Position numbers and translations under genes: made by a program | The notes under the pieces: generated by a model | What the model was told of the DNA's origin: nothing | The model's database searches: none | Seen by the model: the letters and a program-made list of their open reading frames with translations, nothing else | NCBI GenBank assembly: GCA_024640585.1 | Contig: JAHEEQ010000040.1 | Coordinates: 1-11,971, forward strand | Source: Micrococcales bacterium | GTDB lineage: Bacteria; Actinomycetota; Actinomycetes; S36-B12; UBA5976 | DNA: 11,971 bases | Reading direction: 5' to 3' | In this document: positions 1 through 7,080 of the stretch, piece after piece | Position numbering within the stretch: position 1 is the first letter of the stretch | Layout: every line of letters begins with the position of its first letter

Positions 1-1
1 A

Positions 2-18
2 ATTGCCATATTGGCAAT
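2..18. promoter_or_regulatory. 17-bp palindrome upstream of lipoprotein gene
   Basis: ATTGCCA and TGGCAAT form a perfect 7-bp inverted repeat around the 3-nt centre TAT. It ends 22 bp before the lipoprotein ATG. In size and symmetry it resembles a dimeric repressor operator; it could also be a small hairpin in the 5' leader. The window edge hides any promoter further upstream. Confidence 0.4.
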
Positions 19-40
19 AAATTGCGTTTTGGAGATTTGC

Positions 41-2179
41 ATGAAAAGAAAATCGATAGCGGTTTTGACCCTGCTTGCAGCTGTTGTCGGCTGTGGCGGA
101 GGCGGTGGTAGCAGTGGCAGTAGCGCATCGCAATCCACACTAGGGGGAACTGTGGCTACTGGTGCGCCGGTTTCTGGAGCAACCATTACAGTCAAGGACT
201 CTCTCGGGGCAGTTGTTGGGACAACGACTGCAAACGTAGATGGGACTTACTCAATTTCTTATGATGCGACAAGGTTTACACCACCCTTTGTTATCAAGGC
301 AGACGGCCAAAGTGCCGACTCCGCAATCTCACTGATAAGCGTAGCGACAGGATCAGGTACGGCGAACGTAACGCAGTTAACAAACGCAATTGCCTCCTCA
401 CTTAGTCAATCTGGCAATCCGTTGGATTTAATCTCTAACCCATCAAATCAAACCAGTCTTACGCAAACAGCAATTGATGCAGCAGACACAGCCTATCGAG
501 CCGCACTTTCTGGCGTAATGGGCGTGCATGGCGTTACAGGTTCATTATTGAGCAGCAGTTATACGGCCTCTCTGGACAAGATGCTTGATAACGTGAGTGC
601 AACGATTCAACCAAGTGGTCAAGTCATTTTGGGAACATCGGCTGGAAAAGTTGGTAACGATTTGGTCGCTGGCAGTAGTGCAACAACACCTTACACAACA
701 TTGGTGCTGCAAGCGGGGCAGTTGCCGACTGCAGGTAATGCATCAAGCCTGACTGCTGGAACGAGCAGTCTTTCACTCGGCATAACAGATCTAGAGACAC
801 TTCGTGCAAATTTAGAATCTTGCTTTGCACTTCCAGCAGCAAGTAGAGGAACACCACAAAGCCCGGCATCCGCATGTGCTGATGCTAAGTTTGTTGTTAC
901 CAGTGATTACACACAAGCGGATGGATTTAAACACTCTAGCTATACGTGGAACAGCTCAAATTACGACCCTGCGCTGAGTCACACCAACTCTTACTATGCA
1001 GGTCTGTTTGGGTACATGCTGACGCAATCAAAATATGATGGTGCAAAATTTCTAAAACCGAAAATCATTCGCCCAATTGACTCACAAGGAACGACGTGGG
1101 CAGTTAAGTTTCCAATCCAGTTTGCTGATGGCACAGTGGATCAACTTGGTGATGCGATAAGAACTCCATTCATCGTGGTTAAAAAAATTACCAATCTTGT
1201 TTCAAGCAGTGACGCTGGATACAGATTTGTTGGAGATCAAAGAGACTTCACTAGCTTTATTCTTCCTACTGTGAAGCAAACGACAAATCTTGCTACTGGT
1301 GGAACTCGAACTGAGACAGGATTAAACCTTCAGGTCATGAACTTGCAATCATCCACTGATGCAACACACAGGAAACCAGTAATGGCTAAAGTAACGGGCA
1401 AAGGGTTGCCTGCTGGTGGTGTCTATTTGGCTCAGAAAGCTGCAGGTACATGTGGCAGTTACTTGCCAGTCACCACCTATGAACGCATTACAAATAATTC
1501 AGCTGGTAACTGGGCAAACGTTGATGAACCATCACCTTGCATGGGCGTTATTACGCTGGCATATTCGTATACGAATTCATACAACACTATTGGAGCGAAC
1601 GTAGTTGCTTACCTAGCAAAAATTGGTAACGATGGACGGACACTCCAAGCGGGTGTTAACAATACTGGCTCATACACTGGTCTAGCTACGGCAGTCGGTA
1701 ACTACTTGTCAGATTCTGACCTGACATCAATTGGGGAAGGTGAGCCATACACCTTTGAAATCACATTGTCAGATGGCAGCACAGTTAGCTATATAAATCG
1801 TTTGCCAACACGACCTCTTTCAACTGCTGAAGCGACTGCGTTCTCATACTATCCAACATTCTCAGCAGCGACAAAAAATCAGCTTCCGAGCTTCAACGGA
1901 TCAACATCAACAAGTGTTGAGTTCGGTACATCGGCGGGTAACGTGCATCCTTGGTCTGTGGCTATTTATTGGGGCTATAACAATGCGACAAGTGGAACAA
2001 CATCGCTAACTGTTCCATACACAGCGAGTTCCATAACGTTCCCTTGCACTGGCACTGCCATAAATAGCTGTGGCACGTCAACAAATTGGACGAACTCAGG
2101 CGCAAATGCTACTTATCAAATTCGAAGCAGGACTGTCGATGGTGTTGAGGTCTACAGCATCATTACCAGTGGCGTATAA
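41..2179 (+). CDS. Large surface lipoprotein with a carboxypeptidase-regulatory-like domain
   Basis: A 712-aa predicted secreted lipoprotein. I chose the ATG at 41 because GGAG lies 6 nt upstream (31-34) and because it places a signal peptide at the N-terminus: basic MKRK, a hydrophobic run, then the lipobox VVGC with Cys18 as the lipidated residue. A flexible Gly/Ser linker follows (about residues 18-30). Residues about 32-89 (from STLGGTVATGAPVSGATITV through DGTYSIS) look like the beta-sandwich 'carboxypeptidase regulatory-like' domain found in many cell-surface proteins. The rest is Ser/Thr/Asn-rich with scattered cysteines and has no catalytic motif I recognise. Proteins of this build are common in Burkholderiales and are presumed to be anchored in the outer membrane. 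The gene is monocistronic, with a palindrome before it and a hairpin after it. Substrate or partner is unknown. I am confident of the lipoprotein call and less so of the domain. Confidence 0.85.
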   Translation: MKRKSIAVLTLLAAVVGCGGGGGSSGSSASQSTLGGTVATGAPVSGATITVKDSLGAVVGTTTANVDGTYSISYDATRFTPPFVIKADGQSADSAISLISVATGSGTANVTQLTNAIASSLSQSGNPLDLISNPSNQTSLTQTAIDAADTAYRAALSGVMGVHGVTGSLLSSSYTASLDKMLDNVSATIQPSGQVILGTSAGKVGNDLVAGSSATTPYTTLVLQAGQLPTAGNASSLTAGTSSLSLGITDLETLRANLESCFALPAASRGTPQSPASACADAKFVVTSDYTQADGFKHSSYTWNSSNYDPALSHTNSYYAGLFGYMLTQSKYDGAKFLKPKIIRPIDSQGTTWAVKFPIQFADGTVDQLGDAIRTPFIVVKKITNLVSSSDAGYRFVGDQRDFTSFILPTVKQTTNLATGGTRTETGLNLQVMNLQSSTDATHRKPVMAKVTGKGLPAGGVYLAQKAAGTCGSYLPVTTYERITNNSAGNWANVDEPSPCMGVITLAYSYTNSYNTIGANVVAYLAKIGNDGRTLQAGVNNTGSYTGLATAVGNYLSDSDLTSIGEGEPYTFEITLSDGSTVSYINRLPTRPLSTAEATAFSYYPTFSAATKNQLPSFNGSTSTSVEFGTSAGNVHPWSVAIYWGYNNATSGTTSLTVPYTASSITFPCTGTAINSCGTSTNWTNSGANATYQIRSRTVDGVEVYSIITSGV

Positions 2180-2203
2180 GAGAATTTCTTAAGCGACGAT
2201 TGC

Positions 2204-2233
2204 ACTAGGCGATCAAAATGGTGATCGCCTAGT
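2204..2233. terminator. 12-bp perfect hairpin after the lipoprotein gene
   Basis: ACTAGGCGATCA (2204-2215) and TGATCGCCTAGT (2222-2233) pair perfectly around the 6-nt loop AAATGG, 24 nt after the lipoprotein stop codon. No T-tract follows on either strand, so it is not a textbook intrinsic terminator. It more likely protects the 3' end, helps stop transcription arriving from both directions, or serves as a protein-binding site. Confidence 0.5.
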
Positions 2234-2306
2234 CCGATTCGATCTGTAAAAGTGTAGATATTTATCGACACGCTTTATTAATACTGCGTTTTTCCCGTAT
2301 GTTTTC

Positions 2307-2327
2307 TAACTCTCATATTGAGAGTTA
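2307..2327. repeat. Palindrome copy 1 (TAACTCTCA-TAT-TGAGAGTTA)
   Basis: A perfect 9-bp inverted repeat with a 3-nt centre. Its right arm contains the stop codon of the 299-aa minus-strand gene (2325-2327). The same two arms recur at 6551-6570, after the TGT-like gene, so the two copies bracket the 299-aa/628-aa/TGT-like block. It could be a 3'-end hairpin for the minus-strand gene, although no U-tract follows, or a binding site. Confidence 0.55.
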
Positions 2328-3224
2328 ACTTTCATCGTTGGATTTACGCTTCTTCCTGCTTTGCCCCGTCGCCCACTGATGAGGTTCCGTGCAAGGAAAT
2401 ACACCTTCCGTTGCATGAGCCATTAGGGCGCGGGCCATTTTGAGTTGTTCACTAGTTGCATTAGCAAGTTTTTGCTCCCCTCTACCAGTCAGGTCATTAG
2501 AAGAGTAGTAGAGGCGCTTACCTTCAGGACTTAGTTTCATATCTAACGCAAATTGGGCCTGCGTAAGTTTGGGATTACCGAGCCTTGCAGATTCCCAAGC
2601 TTTGAATATGGTGAGCCAATGCTTAATCTGTTGATACGTCATCTTCGTATCGCGTTGCTGATGAATCTCGGCAGTGCTGTGCTGCCACCGATTAAAACTT
2701 CTAGTAGCAGAAAACAAGTCATCACTATCATGTGCAGTTATCGAAGGCTTTTGCTCATTTGAATTTACGTTATCTTTTTTAACTTCTATGACGTAGCTCA
2801 TATGCATTTCAACAAGTTTATCGAACTGGCGACTTAACTCAGCAGGTGATAGGTTTAGCGGAATTTCAAGGATCAAGCTAGGTGGTCTGTCACCATCGTT
2901 TCCGCGGTGTATGGCGTAGTCCAAAGTGACCTGATTTATTGGACTGTACGGCCGTTTCTCCGAAAAGATTTTGTATCCAGTCTTCAACCACCATTGTTCA
3001 AAAGTGAGGTTTCTCAGGTCTCCAAAATGCTTCCATGTATCTTTAGAGGCATCGGTTGGAAAAATTTTTGTCTCGCAAATTTGCGTGTACCAAGGCGAAG
3101 TTTGTAGCGTGTCGAACCAAGACTCATAAAGCGTTTTCTTGGCTAACCGAACAGATTCGGAAGGGGTGTGAGGATATATGTGCTCCTCAATAGATAAGCC
3201 TTTGTAATAGAACTCAACTGACAT
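2325..3224 (-). CDS. Uncharacterised 299-aa accessory protein, divergent from the TGT-like operon
   Basis: I do not recognise a named family with certainty. The protein is soluble, with no signal peptide or membrane segment. Residues about 67-93 carry an aromatic stretch (FGDLRNLTFEQWW, then GYKIFSEK) of a kind I associate with hypothetical proteins of phages and integrative elements. Residues about 117-142 (ILEIPLNLSPAELSRQF) look like a strand followed by an amphipathic helix. A polar linker (150-190) leads to a helical C-terminal part (195-270, including TQAQFALDMKLSPEGKRLYY) that could hold a helix-turn-helix. It ends in a basic tail (RKKRK). The start is supported by GGAG (3234-3237 on the complement), 9 nt upstream. 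The gene is transcribed away from the 628-aa gene across a 114-bp shared region containing a palindromic operator candidate, so a regulatory role is possible. That role is inference. Confidence 0.8.
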   Translation of the reverse strand: MSVEFYYKGLSIEEHIYPHTPSESVRLAKKTLYESWFDTLQTSPWYTQICETKIFPTDASKDTWKHFGDLRNLTFEQWWLKTGYKIFSEKRPYSPINQVTLDYAIHRGNDGDRPPSLILEIPLNLSPAELSRQFDKLVEMHMSYVIEVKKDNVNSNEQKPSITAHDSDDLFSATRSFNRWQHSTAEIHQQRDTKMTYQQIKHWLTIFKAWESARLGNPKLTQAQFALDMKLSPEGKRLYYSSNDLTGRGEQKLANATSEQLKMARALMAHATEGVFPCTEPHQWATGQSRKKRKSNDES

Positions 3225-3256
3225 AGGGTGCAGCTCCTAAATCAAAACCCTAACGG

Positions 3257-3262
3257 ATATTA
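3257..3262 (-). promoter_or_regulatory. Possible -10 box for the 299-aa gene
   Basis: TAATAT on the minus strand lies 33 bp upstream of the 299-aa start codon. A poor -35 candidate (TTAGCA) sits 16 nt further upstream. Weak evidence. Confidence 0.2.
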
Positions 3263-3288
3263 CCGCGCCGAAAGACACTGCTAAACGC

Positions 3289-3305
3289 TTGATAACTCAT
3301 ATCAA
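3289..3305. promoter_or_regulatory. Operator candidate TTGATA-N5-TATCAA in the divergent promoter region
   Basis: Two perfect 6-bp half-sites (TTGATA at 3289-3294, TATCAA at 3300-3305) flank ACTCA in the only gap between the divergent 299-aa and 628-aa genes. TTGATA is also a good -35 hexamer and appears on both strands because of the symmetry. The 17-bp length suits a dimeric HTH repressor controlling one or both directions. The matching -10 for the plus strand (around 3312-3317) is weak. Confidence 0.4.
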
Positions 3306-3338
3306 CCAACTCAACTAACTTTCTAAGGTAAACATCAC

Positions 3339-5225
3339 ATGCAACAAGCATTGAATGCCCAAACAGCAGTGGAAATGGGCACCACTACAACAAACTTGGC
3401 AATTACTGACGCGGCAGTGATCAACGATGACACTTCTGCAATCGCTGGTAACTATGTTGCCGACGAAGTCGCGGTGCAGAAACAAACGGCGGCAATGAAC
3501 GTCGAGCTGGACAACATGAAGCAATCTGCTGCCAATGTTGAAAAACAGTACAAGCTGAGCAACAAGTCGCACTACACGCACTTGGTCGAATTGGTGCTGT
3601 TCTGGCTCAAGGCGCATTCCATCCAAGGCTATTTGGATTCGATCTGCTCATCGAAACTCAGCAAATCGTTCAAAACGAAAGTGGATCATGGCACCAACTT
3701 CGCACCGTTGCTTGCAACTGTGTGGGAAGGTGTCGAAAAGTCTAGCGTGATGACTAACAAGTTCAATCGCAATTCCCGTGCAATGAATGCCATCTTGAAT
3801 GAGTACAAAGCAAATGCTGAAAAGTATGCCGTCAATACAGTTGATGAACTAGTCGCATTTGTTGAAGCAAAGGGTGGCATCAGCGGTTTGATTGACGTCA
3901 ACAAGAAAGGTAATTCTGGTCAAAATGTGTCCGACCTCGATGCAGATTTGCAGTTGTGCAAGACAACTGCAACACAAGGTGTGGAAGAAATTGCCAAATT
4001 GTCTCAAGAAGGTTTGAAGTTGCTTCAAAGCTCGACCACTTATCCAACGGCTACCTTTTCTGGCAACGTGATCTTGAATAAAGATAATTGCTCACTAGTT
4101 TTGATCAGCCAAACCAGCAACGGGAAATATGTTGTGGTGGACCAGATCACAGATACAGCGTTGATCAACAAGTCCCTTGCCAAGCAGTATGGCGGGAATT
4201 TCGGTTCGTGTCCTAAAGCTTTGCGTGTCATCGCTGAAACTATCGCAACGCAGTGCTTGCCCAACTCGTTGCAGCACGCCTACAAGTCATTGATCGAAGA
4301 GGCAGGGAAATTTTCCGATGGTGAGAAGTGCCATGTTGCACGTCGCGTCATCTACAAATCTGGTCAGGATGAGTTTTTGTTGAGCTCGATCCGTACAGAC
4401 AGTTGTTTGGTGACAGTGGCAAAGCCGAAAGAACAAGTGATTGAAGAGGTTGACTACGATCTGCAACTGTCTGCTACTTCGCGTCGCGAGCTAGAAAAGA
4501 AAGTCATCAGTCCTCGCATGTTCAAGTCTTATAAACTGGAAGACTTGGGTGACCACGAGATCTTCCCTGCAAATGGCACCACTTATTCGCATGAGTTGGT
4601 TTTGGAATCTGTTGCGCCTGATAAAGACTCAAAAACCGATCGCATCGTTGTGTTCATGGATGCGGAGTCCACACAAACAGAGTCATTCAGTCAAGTTGAC
4701 GTTGCTGATTTGAGCAATACAGCGCCGCTGTGGGAGCGTTCTGTAAGTCCTTCATGGATCCAAGAGTTCAACGCTTGCTTTACAAACAATTGGATCGAGA
4801 GCCACGGCAAACATATCAAGCGCTCGCACCAAACGATTTTGGAATTGGAATTCAAACGTAGCATGGTTCAAGTTAACTTCTTCAAGAAGGGGGCTGAGTA
4901 CGATTTTGATTTGATGGTTAAGGTGCCAATCAACGATGGCGATGGTTATGGCAAACCATGTGCAGTTTTGAGCAAAGACTTTGCCGTAGCAATGCATGCA
5001 ATGGGTGATCTGCCTTTGATCAACGATGTTGTGATTCAGGTCTATGCAGGTTTGCTGAAATTCTCGTACGAGACTGATGCTGCTACTTACGAGTTGCATG
5101 TTCCGTTCTGTGATGAGTCGGGCGAACGCTATAAAAAAGCCTTCTCAAAGTACCAACTAGTGCGTAATCAAGCGTCTCCTGAGGACGACCCTTCTTATCA
5201 AACAGAAGAAGAGATGGTGGAGTAA
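3339..5225 (+). CDS. Unknown 628-aa protein, first gene of the TGT-like operon
   Basis: I do not recognise this family. There is no signal peptide or membrane segment. Residues 1-40 are Ala/Thr-rich and probably disordered. Residues about 41-75 (DEVAVQKQTAAMNVELDNMK) look like a coiled coil. About 76-190 is mostly helical, 240-370 is mixed alpha/beta, and 371-470 contains a conserved-looking stretch (RRELEKKVISPRMFKSYKL, then IFPANGTTYSHELVLESVAP). The C-terminal part (about 500-610) is rich in beta-strand: LELEFKRSMVQVNFF, DFDLMVKVP, NDVVIQVYAGLLKFSYET and ATYELHVPF. The protein ends in an acidic tail. The spacing of those C-terminal strands loosely recalls sliding-clamp domains, but this is only an impression. 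AAGG lies 10 nt before the ATG. The TGT-like gene starts 3 bp after this stop codon, so the products are probably made together and may act together. A long uninterrupted frame with consistent codon use supports a real gene. Confidence 0.85.
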   Translation: MQQALNAQTAVEMGTTTTNLAITDAAVINDDTSAIAGNYVADEVAVQKQTAAMNVELDNMKQSAANVEKQYKLSNKSHYTHLVELVLFWLKAHSIQGYLDSICSSKLSKSFKTKVDHGTNFAPLLATVWEGVEKSSVMTNKFNRNSRAMNAILNEYKANAEKYAVNTVDELVAFVEAKGGISGLIDVNKKGNSGQNVSDLDADLQLCKTTATQGVEEIAKLSQEGLKLLQSSTTYPTATFSGNVILNKDNCSLVLISQTSNGKYVVVDQITDTALINKSLAKQYGGNFGSCPKALRVIAETIATQCLPNSLQHAYKSLIEEAGKFSDGEKCHVARRVIYKSGQDEFLLSSIRTDSCLVTVAKPKEQVIEEVDYDLQLSATSRRELEKKVISPRMFKSYKLEDLGDHEIFPANGTTYSHELVLESVAPDKDSKTDRIVVFMDAESTQTESFSQVDVADLSNTAPLWERSVSPSWIQEFNACFTNNWIESHGKHIKRSHQTILELEFKRSMVQVNFFKKGAEYDFDLMVKVPINDGDGYGKPCAVLSKDFAVAMHAMGDLPLINDVVIQVYAGLLKFSYETDAATYELHVPFCDESGERYKKAFSKYQLVRNQASPEDDPSYQTEEEMVE

Positions 5226-5228
5226 ACG

Positions 5229-6533
5229 ATGAACTTGTATAGCCCTAGCTATGCAATCTACCTCCCTGCGGTTAACACTGGCTACATCTCAACAGTAGCC
5301 ACCCCCTTGCCGCAGGGGCGTCGATTTCCATCTGGTTCGACTCCTCAAGATTTGATTTTTTGGGAACCGAACAACCTCTGGCACTACCCCTTCATGCTGC
5401 ACAGCATTGGACAGTATCCAGTTGGTCAAGCACCCCATCGTGCAATGAAAAAAGCAAAGCGTACTCAAAGTATTTTGGTCGGTGATAGCGGTGGCTATCA
5501 AATCGGCAAAGGCACTTTGAAAGGATTGAAATACGTTAAAAGCAAGCAGATGAAGGTAGCTGATGCTGTTAATGCTTGGCGCTATGAATCTGCTGCTCGT
5601 GCATGGATCACAAACTGGTTGGCGTCGGAATGTGACTATGCGATGACGATTGACATGCCACTGTGGGCGCGAGCTAAGAAAGGCTTTAGCTCACCGTTCC
5701 ACCGTTGTACTGTTCAGCAATTGATTGCACTGACAGTGCAAAACCTTCGCTACATTGATGCATTCAGTCCACCACACGTTAAATGGCTCAACGTCATTCA
5801 AGGTGGTCAGACAGTTGTTGACGCAATTGCTTGGTGGGATCAAGTTAAATGGTTCCGCAAAGGTGGTTGGGCAATGGCTGGTTCAGCAGGCATGGCAGGC
5901 GGTTTGTTTAATATGCTTGCCGTGTTGTTAATGATGCGTGATGACAATGCATTTGAAGCTGGTCAGGACTGGTTGCATGTGCTTGGCGTATCCACGCCGT
6001 TTTGGGCTGTTGCATTGACTGCTATTCAAGAAGGTTTGCGCAATACAAATCCTGAATTGAAGGTAAGTTTCGATTCGAGCAGTCCGTTCTTGGACGGTGG
6101 CCGCTTTGAGGATGTTGCATTGACGCCAGCTTTTGGCAATTCAACTTCTTCATGGACGATCAAGAAGGTAAATGCACCTCAGCAACCTTCATATGCCGAC
6201 GATAAATGCACATTGCCATTCCCGCATCAGCAAAGTCCGTTGGGAAAAGTTTTGATGATGAATGAGTTGAATGTGCAAGCGGGCATTTGGCAAAAGCGTC
6301 AATATGACAGTTTGAGCAATGCATTGCTGACCAATCACAACATTTGGGTTTATCTCGATGCGTTCAAACAGGCCAATGACATTGTGGCAATTCGTGATGT
6401 CAATCGCATCCCTGCTGATTACTTGCAATGCTTTGACTTGATCAAGCACCTGTTTTCTAAGACAGGTGATTGGACAGTTGACTTAGAGAGCAACAAAGTC
6501 TTGCTGGACAAGGTTGCCCCGTACTGTTTGTGA
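5229..6533 (+). CDS. Transglycosylase of the tRNA-guanine transglycosylase fold (DpdA-like)
   Basis: A 434-aa protein whose motifs line up, in order, with the TIM-barrel base-exchange enzymes of the TGT family: DSGGYQ (86-91; TGT has DSGGFQ with a catalytic Asp), TIDMP (140-144, Asp142; compare the base-binding Asp of TGT), NVIQGG (188-193; TGT VQGG), WAMAGSAG (214-221; TGT GG-loop), HVLGVSTP (250-257; TGT MGVGTP) and VSFDSSSP (279-286). In the last, Asp282 aligns with the TGT nucleophile (FDxxxPTR). Family members swap guanine for a 7-deazaguanine base in tRNA, or in DNA in the case of DpdA. The CxCxxC...H zinc site of TGT is not recognisable after the nucleophile, and the protein is longer than TGT (about 370-380 aa). 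Both points argue against a housekeeping TGT. GGAG (5219-5222) inside the end of the upstream gene and a 3-bp gap suggest translational coupling. The DNA target and the DpdA assignment are inference; the fold is fairly secure. Confidence 0.75.
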   Translation: MNLYSPSYAIYLPAVNTGYISTVATPLPQGRRFPSGSTPQDLIFWEPNNLWHYPFMLHSIGQYPVGQAPHRAMKKAKRTQSILVGDSGGYQIGKGTLKGLKYVKSKQMKVADAVNAWRYESAARAWITNWLASECDYAMTIDMPLWARAKKGFSSPFHRCTVQQLIALTVQNLRYIDAFSPPHVKWLNVIQGGQTVVDAIAWWDQVKWFRKGGWAMAGSAGMAGGLFNMLAVLLMMRDDNAFEAGQDWLHVLGVSTPFWAVALTAIQEGLRNTNPELKVSFDSSSPFLDGGRFEDVALTPAFGNSTSSWTIKKVNAPQQPSYADDKCTLPFPHQQSPLGKVLMMNELNVQAGIWQKRQYDSLSNALLTNHNIWVYLDAFKQANDIVAIRDVNRIPADYLQCFDLIKHLFSKTGDWTVDLESNKVLLDKVAPYCL

Positions 6534-6549
6534 TTGCTTAACCCTAGTG

Positions 6550-6571
6550 GCTAACTCTCATGAGAGTTAGC
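6550..6571. repeat. Palindrome copy 2 (GCTAACTCTCA / TGAGAGTTAGC)
   Basis: A perfect 22-bp palindrome without a spacer, lying 16 bp after the TGT-like stop codon and 31 bp before the zinc-ribbon start. It shares both 9-bp arms with the palindrome at 2307-2327. No T-tract follows, so a binding site or 3'-end hairpin is as likely as a terminator. Confidence 0.6.
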
Positions 6572-6575
6572 TGCC

Positions 6576-6590
6576 TCTAATCCTATTAGA
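6576..6590 (+). promoter_or_regulatory. Small hairpin directly before the zinc-ribbon RBS
   Basis: TCTAAT and ATTAGA pair around CCT and end 1 nt before AAGGAG (6592-6597), the ribosome binding site of the zinc-ribbon gene. With the palindrome just upstream it makes a structured leader. A role in translation is possible but unproven. Confidence 0.3.
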
Positions 6591-6602
6591 CAAGGAGAAA
6601 AA

Positions 6603-7073
6603 ATGTTGCATGATTTGAGTCAGCATGAGTTATGGATTCATCATCGCCGTTGTGTCAATAACTGGCAATACGTGGCTGAAAGCAAAGAATGCGGATGTTT
6701 CTATTGTTTGCGTCATTTTGATGTCAGTGAAATTACGCAGTGGTATGAAAGTGAAAATGAGAAGACCGCAGTTTGTCCGTATTGCCAGATTGATTCGGTC
6801 ATCATCGAAATTGAACGGGAACACGTTGAGCATGACTTGCTGTGCCAGCTGAACATGCGATTCTTTAATACAGCTCCAGTCGAATGGTGCAAAAAGTCTC
6901 TTCCAGTTGACCGCATTTGTATATATTCTTATGAAAAATTCTTGTCTGAAATTTTCAGCAAGATCTACAACGAGCACAGGTTGTATGGGCGTGGAAAAAG
7001 TCGTTATTACAAACAACCTTTGATTAATCCTAAGAGCTCACGTCTCCTCCAATCTCTCATTTTGAGATTTTGA
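6603..7073 (+). CDS. Small zinc-ribbon protein with a C-terminal extension
   Basis: A 156-aa protein. Residues 30-65 form a two-knuckle zinc ribbon: C32-x2-C35 (CFYCLRHF) and C58-x2-C61 (CPYCQIDSVI), joined by SEITQWYES and ENEKTAV. Cys30 is a spare ligand. Short proteins with this CxxC / 'VSEITxW' / CPYCxIDSVI arrangement occur widely as hypothetical phage and prophage genes. Their function is unknown; zinc binding is very likely and nucleic-acid binding is possible. The remaining 90 residues are not part of the ribbon, and they end in a basic, aromatic stretch (GRGKSRYYKQP) whose last codons lie inside an inverted repeat (7031-7080). The start is fixed by AAGGAG 5 nt upstream. The gene converges with the 188-aa recombinase gene with a 4-bp gap. 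Confidence 0.75.
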   Translation: MLHDLSQHELWIHHRRCVNNWQYVAESKECGCFYCLRHFDVSEITQWYESENEKTAVCPYCQIDSVIIEIEREHVEHDLLCQLNMRFFNTAPVEWCKKSLPVDRICIYSYEKFLSEIFSKIYNEHRLYGRGKSRYYKQPLINPKSSRLLQSLILRF

Positions 7074-7080
7074 GCTCTTA
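7031..7080. terminator. Nested inverted repeat spanning both convergent stop codons
   Basis: TAAGAGCTCA (7031-7040) and TGAGCTCTTA (7071-7080) pair perfectly. Inside them AATCTC (7051-7056) pairs with GAGATT (7064-7069), or TCTCA (7055-7059) with TGAGA (7063-7067). The right outer arm contains the stop of the zinc-ribbon gene (7071-7073) and the stop of the recombinase gene (7078-7080, minus). This looks like a shared structure ending two convergent transcripts. The U-tract is poor. Confidence 0.45.

Noticed and set aside
5229..6533. Housekeeping tRNA-guanine transglycosylase (tgt)
   Set aside because: The CxCxxC...H zinc cluster is not recognisable, the length is greater, the motifs are diverged (GSAG and SSSP versions), and no queA, yajC or secD neighbour is present.
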